Positions 43,049 through 52,474 of a DNA stretch of 64,000 bases are shown here, in pieces (the stretch's first letter is position 1; the number at the start of each line of letters is the position of its first letter). The notes under the pieces are model-generated. The model saw nothing but the letters and a program-made list of their open reading frames with translations, was not told the DNA's origin and searched no databases. Origin of the DNA: Paenibacillus macerans (GTDB taxonomy: Bacteria; Bacillota; Bacilli; Paenibacillales; Paenibacillaceae); assembly GCF_023715465.1 (NCBI RefSeq), contig NZ_JAMBOE010000017.1, positions 1 through 64,000 of the forward strand, in the 5' to 3' direction. Made by a program: the position numbers and the translations under genes.

Positions 43049-43708
43049 TTACTGATTCAAATCCGGGCGTTGGCCGGTGACGAGATAGACCGCGCTTTCC
43101 CCGATATTCGTGGCATGGTCGGCGATCCGCTCGATATAGCGTCCAACCAGGGTAAGCAGCATCGCCTGCTGCAGGGAATCCGGATTTTCGATCATAAACG
43201 TATACAACTCCTGGATCATCTGGCTGTATAGATGGTCGACCTCGTCGTCGTCCTTGGCCATTTTGTAGGCCAGGTCCGTATTTTCGTCCAAGTAAGATTG
43301 CAGCGATTCCCGCAGCATCAGGATAACCAGGTCGGACATTTTCGGGATATCGATCAACGGCTTGATCAGCTTCTGGCCTTCCAGGCGCATCGTCACTTTA
43401 GCAATATCGACGGCCAAATCGCCCATCCGTTCAAGATCGCTGGAAATTCTAAAGGCGACGATAATCCGCCGCAGGTCCTTGGCCACCGGCTGCTGCGTCA
43501 CAATCAGCCGCGAGCCGATTTCCATCACCTGCTCTTCCATCTGGTTCAGCTCGATATCGCGCTCAACGATTTCTTTGGCTTTCTGCGAATCCATGGCCCG
43601 CAGGGCCCCGATAGCTCCCATAAGCCCTTGTTCAACATGCTCTCCCATTTGTCCGAGCAATTGCCGTAGTTCTTCCAGATTCTGATCGAATTCTTTTCTT
43701 TGAATCAT
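43049..43708 (-). CDS. phoU: Phosphate signalling protein PhoU
   Basis: A 219-residue cytoplasmic protein of two three-helix bundles that tunes Pst activity and Pho signalling. The repeated metal-binding motifs (VTQQPVAKDLRRIIVAFRISSDLERMGD and GRYIERIADHATNIGE) are both present. ATG at 43708 follows AAGGAGG, 18 bases after pstB2; the two share a Pho-controlled transcript. Confidence 0.95.
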   Translation of the reverse strand: MIQRKEFDQNLEELRQLLGQMGEHVEQGLMGAIGALRAMDSQKAKEIVERDIELNQMEEQVMEIGSRLIVTQQPVAKDLRRIIVAFRISSDLERMGDLAVDIAKVTMRLEGQKLIKPLIDIPKMSDLVILMLRESLQSYLDENTDLAYKMAKDDDEVDHLYSQMIQELYTFMIENPDSLQQAMLLTLVGRYIERIADHATNIGESAVYLVTGQRPDLNQ

Positions 43709-43726
43709 TCAGCAGCAGCCTCCTTG

Positions 43727-44482
43727 TTATCCGAAACGACCGGAAATATAATCTTCTGTGCGCGAATCCTGCGGGGTGGAAAATAACTTCTGCGTATCAT
43801 CCGCCTCTACGATCTCCCCATTCAGGAAAAAAACGGTCCGGCCGGAAATTCGCGCCGCCTGGTGCATGTTATGCGTGACCATCACGATCGTATACCTGTC
43901 TTTGAGCTGCTGGACCAGTTCTTCGATTTTCAAGGTAGAAATCGGATCCAGCGCCGATGTCGCTTCATCCATCAGCAGAATGTCAGGCTGCACCGCGATC
44001 GCCCGCGCTATGCAAAGCCGCTGCTGCTGCCCGCCCGACAGGCTGAGCGCCGAGCGCTTGAGGAAATCTTTCACTTCATCCCAAAGGACGGCCTGGCGCA
44101 GGCTTTGCTCCACAATTTCGTCGAGGGCAGCCTTGTTCTTGATTCCATGCAAGCGGGGGCCATAGGCCACGTTATCGTAAATCGATTTCGGGAAAGGGTT
44201 CGGCTGTTGAAATACCATTCCCACCCGTTTGCGCAGTTCTTCCACTTCCACTTCATCGCCGTAGATGTCGCCCCCGGCGATTTCCACGGCGCCTTCGATC
44301 CGCGTTCCGGGAATCATGTCGTTCATCCGGTTCAACGTGCGCAGCAGCGTCGATTTGCCGCAGCCGGACGGTCCGATGAAGGCGGTGATCGTTCGCTCGG
44401 GGATATCCAAAGAAACGTCCTTTAACGCATGAAATTGTTCATAATATAAGTTCAAATGTTGAATCCGGATCGCGGTTTCCAT
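43727..44482 (-). CDS. pstB: Phosphate ABC transporter ATPase (second copy)
   Basis: A 251-residue PstB paralogue with Walker [51 protein letters not shown] (Ala in place of the Pro found in copy 1) and [11 protein letters not shown] at 44482 follows AAGGAG. Its 150-base leader includes a hairpin (AGCACGG...CCGTGCT, 44525-44559). It is coupled to phoU and has its own Pho boxes, so extra ATPase is made when phosphate is short. Confidence 0.93.
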   Translation of the reverse strand: METAIRIQHLNLYYEQFHALKDVSLDIPERTITAFIGPSGCGKSTLLRTLNRMNDMIPGTRIEGAVEIAGGDIYGDEVEVEELRKRVGMVFQQPNPFPKSIYDNVAYGPRLHGIKNKAALDEIVEQSLRQAVLWDEVKDFLKRSALSLSGGQQQRLCIARAIAVQPDILLMDEATSALDPISTLKIEELVQQLKDRYTIVMVTHNMHQAARISGRTVFFLNGEIVEADDTQKLFSTPQDSRTEDYISGRFG

Positions 44483-44630
44483 GTCAGTTCTCCTTCGTTA
44501 AAATAGCACACACCTATAAACTCGAAGCACGGCACTCGCGTATAAACGTAAGTCCGTGCTAAAAGCAGCCTTGCCTTATTACCTTATTTCAACTACCGTT
44601 TATTATTAAAACACAATTAAATCCTTATCC

Positions 44631-44684
44631 ATTTTAGCTTGCTTATGTAAAAGAAAATGAATCAAAATGTAAACGCAATGTAAA
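44631..44684 (-). promoter_or_regulatory. PhoP-dependent promoter of pstB2-phoU
   Basis: Minus-strand TTTACA at 44684-44679 and 44673-44668 (11 bases apart) and a third at 44651-44646, 22 bases on and so in phase. TAAAAT at 44636-44631 is a suitable -10. The boxes overlap the final codons and stop region of the chemoreceptor-like gene by only a few bases. Confidence 0.75.
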
Positions 44685-44690
44685 ATATGT

Positions 44691-45860
44691 TTAAGCGTTC
44701 GTAAATTGTTCCAGCTCCCGCAGCACGGTTTCCGTTCTTCGCGCCGCGACATCCGCGGCATCGCGCATCTCCCGTTCCCTCGCCTCCACGGACCGGACCG
44801 ACCGGACCAAGGCCTCAAACGTTTTGTCCGTTTTGCCCACCCGCGTATGGCCTGCTTCCATTTCCCCAGCCGTCAGGCCGGACGTCGCCGCTGCTTGCTG
44901 CACATGCCTGTTGACGATATCCAGCGTTTCGCCGATTTCTCTCGACAATTTTTGCGTCTGCAGAGCAAGCTTGCGGATTTCGCTGGCGACGACGGCGAAT
45001 CCGCGTCCATGTACTCCGGCGTGCGCCGCTTCGATCGAAGCGTTCAGCGCCAGGATCCCGCTCAGATTGGCCAATGCCTGAATGCTGGCGGTGACCGACG
45101 AAATTTGCTGCGTGCGCTCCAGCAGCTCCGACATTTGCGCCGCCTGGCTGCGGGACGTCTCCAGCACCCGGTCGAAGGCGGCCTTTACTACTTCGAGTTC
45201 GGCCCTGCCCGTTTCGGCCTGTCCGCTCATCGATTCCGACTCCCTTAAGCTGCGTCCGGCAGAATCGGACACTTGCCTAACCGAATGTTCGATATCCTTG
45301 ATCAGCGAATAGCTTCCGCGAACGACTTCCCCCCGGATTTGATCCGCTTCCCGCTGCAGATCGCGCGACATCCGCATGAGGTCCTGGACCGTCAGGATGC
45401 CGTAAAACCGCCCATTTTCAGTCATAATCAAACCCTCGTAAAAATGGACGCCCTCCCGGTTTAACGCCGCATCCACCACATCTCTGGCCGGAGTCTGCAA
45501 ATCGCATACAAGCGGATGCTCATCGGCAAAACCGGACACCGGGCGATCGTAAAACAAATCGGCCGCAAAACGCCCGGCCAAAAAGCGGTAAAACCGGTCC
45601 CGCATCAAAATCCCCAGCGGTTTGTTACTTTCATCACAAAGAACGATGCACGAAAGTTCGGAATCGCGCTGAAACCGCTGCAGCACACCGCGGCAGGATT
45701 CCTCCCGCCCGATCACCGGCACGCTTCTGCAGTACGTACGCACATCCACCGCAGTTTCCTCCAGGTTGGACGAAACCGCCTGCTGCGTCTCCGCTTCCCC
45801 GCCGGAGGTTTGAACCGGCTCCGGACGTTCCAATTCCGCTGCCATCTGTGCTCCCAACAC
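44691..45860 (-). CDS. Soluble CBS-domain methyl-accepting chemotaxis-like protein
   Basis: A 389-residue protein without a membrane helix. Residues about 45-175 resemble a CBS pair (VPVIGREESCRGVLQRFQRDSELSCIVLCDESNKPLGILMRDRF; GLIMTENGRFYGILTVQDLM). Residues about 180-385 are an MCP signalling helix bundle with the hairpin tip ISGILALNASIEAAHAGVHGRGFAVVASEIRKLA (first residues LSGILAL). The start is GTG at 45860, six bases after GAGGGGAG. It lies between phoP and pstB2 on the same strand. CBS pairs bind nucleotides, so an internal energy or nucleotide signal is plausible. Confidence 0.82.
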   Translation of the reverse strand: MLGAQMAAELERPEPVQTSGGEAETQQAVSSNLEETAVDVRTYCRSVPVIGREESCRGVLQRFQRDSELSCIVLCDESNKPLGILMRDRFYRFLAGRFAADLFYDRPVSGFADEHPLVCDLQTPARDVVDAALNREGVHFYEGLIMTENGRFYGILTVQDLMRMSRDLQREADQIRGEVVRGSYSLIKDIEHSVRQVSDSAGRSLRESESMSGQAETGRAELEVVKAAFDRVLETSRSQAAQMSELLERTQQISSVTASIQALANLSGILALNASIEAAHAGVHGRGFAVVASEIRKLALQTQKLSREIGETLDIVNRHVQQAAATSGLTAGEMEAGHTRVGKTDKTFEALVRSVRSVEAREREMRDAADVAARRTETVLRELEQFTNA

Positions 45861-45924
45861 GAACAACTCCCCTCAGAATGGTGCATATTCATTAACAAAG
45901 CATACCCGGGAACTGTTTGCTTAA

Positions 45925-45952
45925 TGTTTACGGCATTTTGATCGTATGTAAA
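45925..45952 (-). promoter_or_regulatory. Weak Pho-box-like pair ahead of the chemoreceptor-like gene
   Basis: Minus-strand TTTACA (45952-45947) and TAAACA (45930-45925) are 22 bases apart, two 11-base steps with the middle half-site missing. The first overlaps the phoP terminator. It is weaker than the sites at pstS, phoP and pstB2. Confidence 0.35.
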
Positions 45953-45992
45953 AAAACGTCCATCATCTTGCTTAAGTGATGGGCGTTTTTTT
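45950..45992 (-). terminator. Terminator overlapping the phoP stop
   Basis: AAAAACGCCCATCA pairs with TGATGGACGTTTTT (one mismatch) around CTTAAGCAAGA; the stop codon of phoP lies inside the stem and T7 follows. Confidence 0.85.
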
Positions 45993-46694
45993 CTTGTTTA
46001 CGACCAGCTTATATCCTACGCCGCGAATGGAATCGATATGCACCGACTGTGGATCAAGCTCCAGCTTTTTGCGCAGCGAGCTGACATGGACGTCCACCGT
46101 ACGCTGACCGCCGATGTAATCGAAGCCCCAGACCGCGTTCATCAGGTCGTCGCGGGTCATCACGACTCCCGGTTTGCGCGCCAGGTACAGCAGCACTTCA
46201 AATTCCTTCGGCCTTAGCGTAATGGCTTCACCGTTTAAAGTAACCTCGTATTTCTCGGGAAAAATGGCCAAAGCCCCTAGAGAAATCTGGGAATTGTCCT
46301 GTACCATGGATTCCCGTTCCTCCTGGCCGTTCGCTCTACGGAGGACCGCTGCCACCCGCGCCAACAATTCGGCAACCCCAAAAGGCTTGGTAATGTAATC
46401 GTCAGCGCCCGACTTAAGGCCCTGCACCACTTCTTCCTCCGCATTTTTGGCGGTCAGAATAATTACCGGGGTCGTCACGCCTTCGCTTCTCAGCTTGGAC
46501 ATGATTTCAAACCCGTTCATGCCGGGAAGCATCAAATCCAGCAATATCAGGTCAAACTTTTGTTTGAGCGCCGTCTCATATCCGGTCTGCCCATGATCTT
46601 CCACGACAACTTCATAGCCTTCGCTGGTAAGATTGTAAGACAGCAGCCTGGATAACGTCGGTTCATCTTCGATAACCAATAGACGTTGCGTCAT
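45972..46694 (-). CDS. phoP: Phosphate response regulator PhoP
   Basis: A 240-residue OmpR-class regulator. The receiver has acidic residues E9-D10, phospho-acceptor D53 (LILLDLMLPG) and the conserved Lys (ITKPFG). The C-terminal winged helix ends DVHVSSLRKKLELDPQSVHIDSIRGVGYKL. ATG at 46694 follows TGAGGGGG. The assignment to PhoP rests on the neighbouring kinase, pst and phoU genes and the Pho boxes; a WalR-like regulator would have the same architecture. Its own Pho box lies at 46748. Confidence 0.9.
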   Translation of the reverse strand: MTQRLLVIEDEPTLSRLLSYNLTSEGYEVVVEDHGQTGYETALKQKFDLILLDLMLPGMNGFEIMSKLRSEGVTTPVIILTAKNAEEEVVQGLKSGADDYITKPFGVAELLARVAAVLRRANGQEERESMVQDNSQISLGALAIFPEKYEVTLNGEAITLRPKEFEVLLYLARKPGVVMTRDDLMNAVWGFDYIGGQRTVDVHVSSLRKKLELDPQSVHIDSIRGVGYKLVVNKKKTPIT

Positions 46695-46747
46695 AGAACC
46701 CCCTCATCTCTACATGTGATGATGACATGCCCAGCATATCACGGGAA

Positions 46748-46764
46748 TGTTAACGCGGTGTAAA
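46748..46764 (-). promoter_or_regulatory. Pho box upstream of phoP
   Basis: Minus-strand TTTACA (46764-46759) and TTAACA (46753-46748), 11 bases apart, in the 105-base gap between phoR and phoP. TATGCT about 10 bases on could be the -10. This suggests that phoP can be transcribed separately from phoR and is autoregulated. Confidence 0.7.
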
Positions 46765-46799
46765 AAATATAAAAATGGGTAAAATCGGTTCAACTTGTA

Positions 46800-48602
46800 C
46801 TAACCCTCATCCAAAGTATGCATAAACGGGAGCTCGACTATGAATGAAGAGCCTTCGCCGACTTTGCTTTCCACGCTGATCGTGCCATGGTGCAGATCGA
46901 CGAGATGCTTCACGATGGACAGCCCCAGGCCGGTTCCTCCGGAGCTGCGGGACCTCGCTTTGTCCACCCGGTAAAAACGCTCGAAAATGCGCGGCAGATC
47001 TTTTTTCGGGATGCCGATTCCCGTATCGCTGACGATAATGCGAACCTTCTCGTCTTCCCCGCCCTCGCCCAAAATGGCCACATCAACGCGGACTCTGCCG
47101 CCTTCCTGCGTATAGCTGATCGCGTTCGACAGCAGGTTCATGAATATCTGCAGGAGCCGGTCTTCGTCTCCTTCCATAAACAGGTGCTCGGGAATGTCGT
47201 GGCCCATCGTAATCGACTTCTTCCTGGCCGCAGGCAGCAGCACCTCATAGATGCTGTCGAACAGTTCCTTCAAATTCACGGGAGCGTATTCCAGCGGCAC
47301 GAGCTTGGATTCGATTTTGGACAGATCGAGAATGTCGCCGATCAGGCGGTTTAGCCGGTCCCCTTCATCGTAAATGATCTGCAGGAACGAACGGGCCGTC
47401 TCTTCGTCTTTGACGCCTCCGGCGAGCAGGGTTTCGGCAAAGCCTTTGACCGCGGCGATCGGCGTTTTCAATTCATGGGACACGTTGGCCACGAATTCGC
47501 TGCGCATTCTTTCAAGCCTGCGAATGTCGGTCACGTCCCGGAGCAGAAACAGCATCCCCCGGTATTTCCCGTTGTCCTCGAACATCGGCACGCTGTCGAA
47601 CAGCAGTATTTTTTCCTCCGGATCGTAAACGTTGCGCTCCTCCTGGACATATTCCTGGCGGGAAATCCCTTCTTCGGCGAACTTCGTAAATTCGTAGTTG
47701 CGTTTGATGTCGCGGTACGATCTTCCCAAGAGCTGATCTCCCTTGACATGCAGGATACGCTCCGCCTCCCGGTTGATCAGGGCGATGTTGCCTGAAGCGT
47801 CAACCATCACGATCCCGCCGGTCATGTTGGCCAGCACGCTTTGCAGCAGATCTTCATTGTCATGAATCCGCTTGAGCTGCTGCTGCAGGCTGTCCGCCAT
47901 CCCGTTGATCGCCTCGCCCAGCTGGCCGATTTCGTCCCGGCGGGTCAGCTTGACCCGAGCGTTGTAGTCCAGCTTGGAGATGCGGTGCGCAACGCGTGTG
48001 ATTTGCTCCAGAGGCCGGGTCATTCCCGCGGCGATCCGGTAGCTGACGAAGCCGGCAACGAGGAACAAAATCAGCAGCCCGCCGGCCATCAGCAGCCAAC
48101 CTTGGGTGAGTCCCTTCTCCACGGCAGCCAGGCTCATCGACAGGCGGATGTAACCGTCGAATCCATCCGCGGAGGTGACGCGGCGGGCGACGTAAAGCAT
48201 ATTCTCGCGGACCGTATGGCTATAGCGGATCGCGCTGCCTGCGCCCCCGCCTTCCGCCGACTCGATTTCCTTTCGATGGGCGTGATTGTCCATCCCCTCC
48301 GGATTCATTTCCGAATCGCCGACAACCTTTCCCTCCAGGGTAATGAACGTAACCCGGGAATCGGTCATTTTCTCCAAGGCTTTGGCCTGTTCCGTGTAAT
48401 ATTGTTCCGCGCCGGCGTTACCCTGGACCGGGACAAACCGGAACGTATTCTCCAGCAGGCTGATTTCCCGTTCCATGTTCTGCTCCAGGGCATGGATATG
48501 GGAATTTTTAAACAGCTGAGCCATCGTCAGTCCGGCAGCCAACATCGAGATGCCAACCAGGCCCATCAAAATGAGGGAAAGCTTGGTTCTGAATGTCTTC
48601 AT
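46800..48602 (-). CDS. phoR: Phosphate sensor histidine kinase PhoR
   Basis: A 600-residue membrane kinase. Helices at about 8-28 and 160-180 frame an extracellular sensor; then HAMP (GMTRPLEQITRVAHRISKLDYNARV), PAS (ANMTGGIVMVDASGNIALINREAERIL), HisKA (FVANVSHELKTPIAAVKGFAETL) and HATPase (NLLSNAISYTQEGG, VSDTGIGIPKKDLPRIFERFYRVD, GGTGLGLSIV). ATG at 48602 is one base after the fumarase stop; its weak ribosome site suggests coupling to fumarase translation. In most Bacilli phoP precedes phoR; here phoR comes first. Confidence 0.9.
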   Translation of the reverse strand: MKTFRTKLSLILMGLVGISMLAAGLTMAQLFKNSHIHALEQNMEREISLLENTFRFVPVQGNAGAEQYYTEQAKALEKMTDSRVTFITLEGKVVGDSEMNPEGMDNHAHRKEIESAEGGGAGSAIRYSHTVRENMLYVARRVTSADGFDGYIRLSMSLAAVEKGLTQGWLLMAGGLLILFLVAGFVSYRIAAGMTRPLEQITRVAHRISKLDYNARVKLTRRDEIGQLGEAINGMADSLQQQLKRIHDNEDLLQSVLANMTGGIVMVDASGNIALINREAERILHVKGDQLLGRSYRDIKRNYEFTKFAEEGISRQEYVQEERNVYDPEEKILLFDSVPMFEDNGKYRGMLFLLRDVTDIRRLERMRSEFVANVSHELKTPIAAVKGFAETLLAGGVKDEETARSFLQIIYDEGDRLNRLIGDILDLSKIESKLVPLEYAPVNLKELFDSIYEVLLPAARKKSITMGHDIPEHLFMEGDEDRLLQIFMNLLSNAISYTQEGGRVRVDVAILGEGGEDEKVRIIVSDTGIGIPKKDLPRIFERFYRVDKARSRSSGGTGLGLSIVKHLVDLHHGTISVESKVGEGSSFIVELPFMHTLDEG

Positions 48603-48603
48603 C

Positions 48604-50181
48604 TTATTTAAAAACCGGCTCTTTGAATGCGGACAACTTCGCGAGCGAGTCCTTTTCCACTCCTTCATGCAAGCTGTCTCCGTGAGAGTCCATCGTGACG
48701 ATCGCGGCAAAGCCGTCAACCTCAAGATGCCACATCGCTTCCGGGACGCCGAATTCCATAAAATCGACGCCGTTCACTTTCTTAATGCATTCCGCATAAT
48801 ATTGGGCGGCTCCGCCGATGGCGTTCAGGTAAACCCCGCCATGCTCCTGCAAAGCGGCGAGCGTCTTGGGTCCCATTCCGCCTTTGCCGATGACAGCGCG
48901 GACGCCAAACTTCTTCATAACATCGCCTTGATACGGCTCCTCCCGGATGCTGGTCGTTGGGCCCGCCGCATTGACATGCCAGCCTGCCTCGTCCTTCAGC
49001 ATGACCGGCCCGCAGTGGTAGATCACCGCACCGTTCAAATCCACCGGGGCATCGTGATCCATCAAATATTTGTGCAAGGCATCGCGGCCAGTGTGTATTT
49101 CACCTTTGAACACCACCACGTCGCCCACGCGAAGCTGCCGGATCTGTTCCTCCGTGACCGGTGTCTGCAGCACGATTTCCCGGCTTTTGTCCGCGGCTGC
49201 GGACGTCTCGGCGCCGGCGGCTCCCCCTGCTGCGGCAAGATCTTCGGTGCTTTGCTCCGCAGGTTCCTCAACGGAAACATCGCTGCCGCGCTCGTACAAC
49301 CAATTGCTGATCGCGCCGCTGGCGGCATCGATCTCCACCCCTTGGCGGCGGAAAGCCCAGCAGTTGTAGGCTACCGACACAAAGAAGCTGGCCGGCAACC
49401 GGTTCTCGACGCCCACTTTGCAGCCCAGCAAGGTAACTTCGCCGCCGAAGCCCATCGTACCGATGCCCAATTGATTAGCGGTCTCCACAATATATTGTTC
49501 CAAACGGTCCAGGTCCGGATTCGGGTTGACGTCGTCGACGGTGCGGAACAACTGGCGTTTGGCCAGTTCATAGCCCGTCGTCCGGTCGCCGCCGATGCCG
49601 ACGCCGATAAATCCCGCGCTGCATCCCTGGCCTTGAGCTTGATATACCGCATGCAAAATGCATTTGCGGATCCCGTCCAGATCCCGGCCCGCGCGGCCCA
49701 GTCCTTCCAGCTCGGCGGGGAGGCTGTACTGAATGTTTTTGTTCTCGCAGCCGCCGCCTTTCAGTATCAGACGCATATCGATATAATCTTTTTCCCACTG
49801 TTCAAAATGAAAGACCGGCGTACCCGGCCCCAAATTGTCGCCGCTGTTCGCCCCTGTTAGCGAATCCACGGAATTCGACCGCAGCTTGCCTTCCTTGGTG
49901 GCCCGCTGTACCGCGCTTTTGATGGCCCGCTTCATTTCAATCTGGTTAGCTCCGACCGGAGTATGGATGATGAAAGTTGGCATTCCGGTATCCTGACAGA
50001 TCGGCGACACCTGTTCCTCCGCCATTTTAATGTTGCGGGCGATGGTCGACATCGCAAGCCCTGCCCGCGTGGCCCGGTTTTCCATGGAGCGGCCAAGGTT
50101 GATCGCCCGGCGCACATCTCCCGGCAAATTGGTGGAGGTTTCCACAATTAATTGGTATACGCTTTCTTCAAACTGTTGCAT
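48604..50181 (-). CDS. Fumarate hydratase class I (iron-sulfur)
   Basis: A 525-residue oxygen-sensitive 4Fe-4S enzyme hydrating fumarate to malate. Cluster cysteines are in SPICQDTGMP, LKGGGCENK and GQGCSAGF. Residues 1-285 are the alpha half; 325-525 the beta half (LRVGDVVVFKGEIHTGRDALHKYL, YHCGPVML, GKGGM). They are joined by a linker rich in Ala, Glu, Gly and Ser (about 295-325) that is longer than in E. coli FumA. ATG at 50181 follows GAGGGGAT. It may share transcripts with phoR. Confidence 0.9.
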   Translation of the reverse strand: MQQFEESVYQLIVETSTNLPGDVRRAINLGRSMENRATRAGLAMSTIARNIKMAEEQVSPICQDTGMPTFIIHTPVGANQIEMKRAIKSAVQRATKEGKLRSNSVDSLTGANSGDNLGPGTPVFHFEQWEKDYIDMRLILKGGGCENKNIQYSLPAELEGLGRAGRDLDGIRKCILHAVYQAQGQGCSAGFIGVGIGGDRTTGYELAKRQLFRTVDDVNPNPDLDRLEQYIVETANQLGIGTMGFGGEVTLLGCKVGVENRLPASFFVSVAYNCWAFRRQGVEIDAASGAISNWLYERGSDVSVEEPAEQSTEDLAAAGGAAGAETSAAADKSREIVLQTPVTEEQIRQLRVGDVVVFKGEIHTGRDALHKYLMDHDAPVDLNGAVIYHCGPVMLKDEAGWHVNAAGPTTSIREEPYQGDVMKKFGVRAVIGKGGMGPKTLAALQEHGGVYLNAIGGAAQYYAECIKKVNGVDFMEFGVPEAMWHLEVDGFAAIVTMDSHGDSLHEGVEKDSLAKLSAFKEPVFK

Positions 50182-50374
50182 AGTTCAAGAATCCCCTCTC
50201 TCTCGTCATCTTGATAAACATATAAGCCCGAAACCGCAGCTTTAACATTGCATCGCAAATGATATCTTCTTCAACAAGTTTATAATAACATAATAACCAC
50301 TTTCAGATGACGAATTCTGTCCAAAATAAAGTCCGAAAAAGAGAGGTTTATCACTGCACAAAAAACACCCTGCA

Positions 50375-51259
50375 CTAGAACACGATGCCAAAGCGGTTTA
50401 AAAACCACGTTTCGTCGTGTTGACGTCGTAGCGCGTACTTCCGTTTTTTTTCATGCGTCAACTCCTGCAGTTCCCGCTCGTCTCCGCCTTCCGGGCCAAA
50501 AACGTCTTCCACCAACTGCCGGCAAACCGAGATTTGCGGTTCCGAGAAATGCAAATAGGCCAGCAGCAACAGATCTCTTCCCCATCGTTCTCCGCTGTCA
50601 TCGTAAGGAAAATTTTGCCGAAAAACCTGGACCAGAGTCACCTCCGGAACGTAACGGCAGGTTCCTCCGAGCAGCCACATTCTTAGCGAAAATTCCGCGG
50701 TTTCCAGCTCTTTTCCGGCAAACCCGTCCTCCATCCCGCCGATTTCCTCAAACCGGTCCCTGCGGATCGCCAAACATTCCCACGACAACCACGGCAACTC
50801 ATTCCGGCCTTCCGTTAAGGCCGGGTAATAACGTATGGATTTTAGCCAGCCCGAAACGGATTCCGTCTTCGGCACCACGGAACGCTCATGCATGACAAAG
50901 GAAGGCGAACTGCAATCGGCTTCTCCTTGGATAAGCGGCTCCAGCAACGCCTCCATCCAATCGTCATCGTAATACAGGTGCGCCCCGCAAAAGATCAGGT
51001 AATCTCCAGTAGCATGCGCGGCGCCGAGATTTCGTGCCGTAACTCCCGCCGCTGCTTTCAGACGTTTGACCGGTTTCTCAAAACGGTAACCCAGCAAAAA
51101 ATCACAACATCCATCCACCGAGCCTTCATCGACGATAATCACTTCATAGGGAAGAGAGGTGCGCGACACCTTGAGCGATTCCATCGTCGTGTAGAGATCA
51201 ATTCCATTGTTTTTTACGGTAATGATGATCGATACGGTCTTTGATTCGCTAGACATCAT
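50375..51259 (-). CDS. Family 2 glycosyltransferase
   Basis: A 294-residue GT-A fold enzyme. The start VSIIITVKNNGIDLYTTMESL, the EVIIVDEGSVDG strand, ARNLGAAHATGDYLIFCGAHLYYDDDWMEAL (nucleotide/metal region; the usual DxD appears as a DDD run) and GGMEDGFAGKELETAEFSLRMWLLGG match GT2. ATG at 51259 or 51256 follows AAGGAG. Acceptor and sugar are unknown. It stands alone, divergent from the XRE gene. Confidence 0.85.
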   Translation of the reverse strand: MMSSESKTVSIIITVKNNGIDLYTTMESLKVSRTSLPYEVIIVDEGSVDGCCDFLLGYRFEKPVKRLKAAAGVTARNLGAAHATGDYLIFCGAHLYYDDDWMEALLEPLIQGEADCSSPSFVMHERSVVPKTESVSGWLKSIRYYPALTEGRNELPWLSWECLAIRRDRFEEIGGMEDGFAGKELETAEFSLRMWLLGGTCRYVPEVTLVQVFRQNFPYDDSGERWGRDLLLLAYLHFSEPQISVCRQLVEDVFGPEGGDERELQELTHEKKRKYALRRQHDETWFLNRFGIVF

Positions 51260-51420
51260 ATAAGCTCCTTAAAATGGGTATAATTTATAAATTATTGTAA
51301 ATCAGTATAGACGATAATTCCATAATAAACCAATTAATACTTTCAGTAAACACAAACAAAACACTTAGTTTATTATATTTCCCTTTAGTTCTCACTATGG
51401 TAAATATAGGAGGGGGTTTT

Positions 51421-51774
51421 ATGGACTACGAGGCATTGGGGAAAAGGCTGCGCCAAGAACGGCATAAAATGCATTTGACCCAGGAGAAGCTTGCCGAAAA
51501 AATCGAGGTTTCGGACGCATACATAGGACAAATTGAACGGGGCGAACGTAGTTTATCTTTGGATACGCTCGTGAAGCTCGCTAATCAATTGGGAGTGACC
51601 GTCGACTATTTGCTCCATGATTCGCTGGAAATCAGTGACGATCATTTTATGGATCAAATTCAGCAAATCATGGCGGGGCGCACCTCAAAAGAGAAACAAC
51701 TCACGCTTGATATCATGAAACTGATGTTCACCCATCTCGATGAATTGCAAAAGGAAACGAAAGACCCTTCATAA
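51421..51774 (+). CDS. XRE family transcriptional regulator
   Basis: A 117-residue repressor-like protein. Residues 5-60 form a Cro/CI helix-turn-helix (GKRLRQERHKMHLTQEKLAEKIEVSDAYIGQIERGERSLSLDTLVKLANQLGV), followed by a helical tail. ATG at 51421 follows TAGGAGGGGG. It is divergent from the glycosyltransferase; no target can be named. Confidence 0.9.
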   Translation: MDYEALGKRLRQERHKMHLTQEKLAEKIEVSDAYIGQIERGERSLSLDTLVKLANQLGVTVDYLLHDSLEISDDHFMDQIQQIMAGRTSKEKQLTLDIMKLMFTHLDELQKETKDPS

Positions 51775-51797
51775 GTCCGCTGATTTCATTAGAAAAC

Positions 51798-51828
51798 AAA
51801 GACCTGCCGGCAGTTCCGGCAGGTCTTT
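51798..51828. terminator. Bidirectional terminator between XRE and membrane-protein genes
   Basis: AAAGACCTGCCGG and CCGGCAGGTCTTT form a perfect 13-bp stem around CAGTT between two convergent genes. Confidence 0.9.
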
Positions 51829-51838
51829 GCTTGTGAAT

Positions 51839-52264
51839 TTAGATAATGGTGCTGAACACCATGAAAAACGAAATGACGAGCACGGACACAGACAACAGCG
51901 CGCTTAATGTACGCAGCTTGCCTTCCTCGGCCGTAATCGGTTTATTCTGGCGAATGCCTTCCTGCGCCAATCGCAGCGGCTTGCCCATAATCCCGCTGAG
52001 CGCACCGATGGCCAGGAACAATAAGACGATCACGATCATCCAAGGCACCGAATAGTCACCCTGACCGATCAGATATCCGCCGGTCAAAAGCTGGAGAATC
52101 AGGCCAAATTGCGCAAATTGGTTCAACGTTCTCACGGCCGACACGGTGCCTTCCTGCCCGGCAAGCGACAATTTGCCCAGCGTCCCCAGCACAAACGGCA
52201 AAATCAAATAAAAGCCGAGCGCCAAAGCCCCGATAATATGTAGAAATAACATGACCTGATACAT
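51839..52264 (-). CDS. Small four-helix membrane protein (DUF2269-like)
   Basis: A 141-residue protein with four hydrophobic segments: FLHIIGALALGFYLILPFVLG, FAQFGLILQLLTGGYLIG, WMIVIVLLFLAIGALSG and a C-terminal VSVLVISFFMVFSTII. The layout with an early HIIGA His resembles DUF2269-type integral membrane proteins. ATG at 52264 follows GGCGG in a context of AAAGGCGGTTGTG. Function unknown. Confidence 0.7.
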   Translation of the reverse strand: MYQVMLFLHIIGALALGFYLILPFVLGTLGKLSLAGQEGTVSAVRTLNQFAQFGLILQLLTGGYLIGQGDYSVPWMIVIVLLFLAIGALSGIMGKPLRLAQEGIRQNKPITAEEGKLRTLSALLSVSVLVISFFMVFSTII

Positions 52265-52474
52265 AACACAACCGCCTTTCAACGTCAATTACATTTATTA
52301 TAAACTATTGTAACAATAAATGGAACGGCTGTTGGGGAAGGGGGCTCTGTGTAAGTTAAACGGATAAAATTTCGGGATCGGGGCAGGCGTGTGAAATGTT
52401 CCTACGATCGCAGTTGCTGTCTTTCTAATGGTTGTCAGCGCCGTTATTTCGGCAAAATGTAGCGAAAACCAAAT

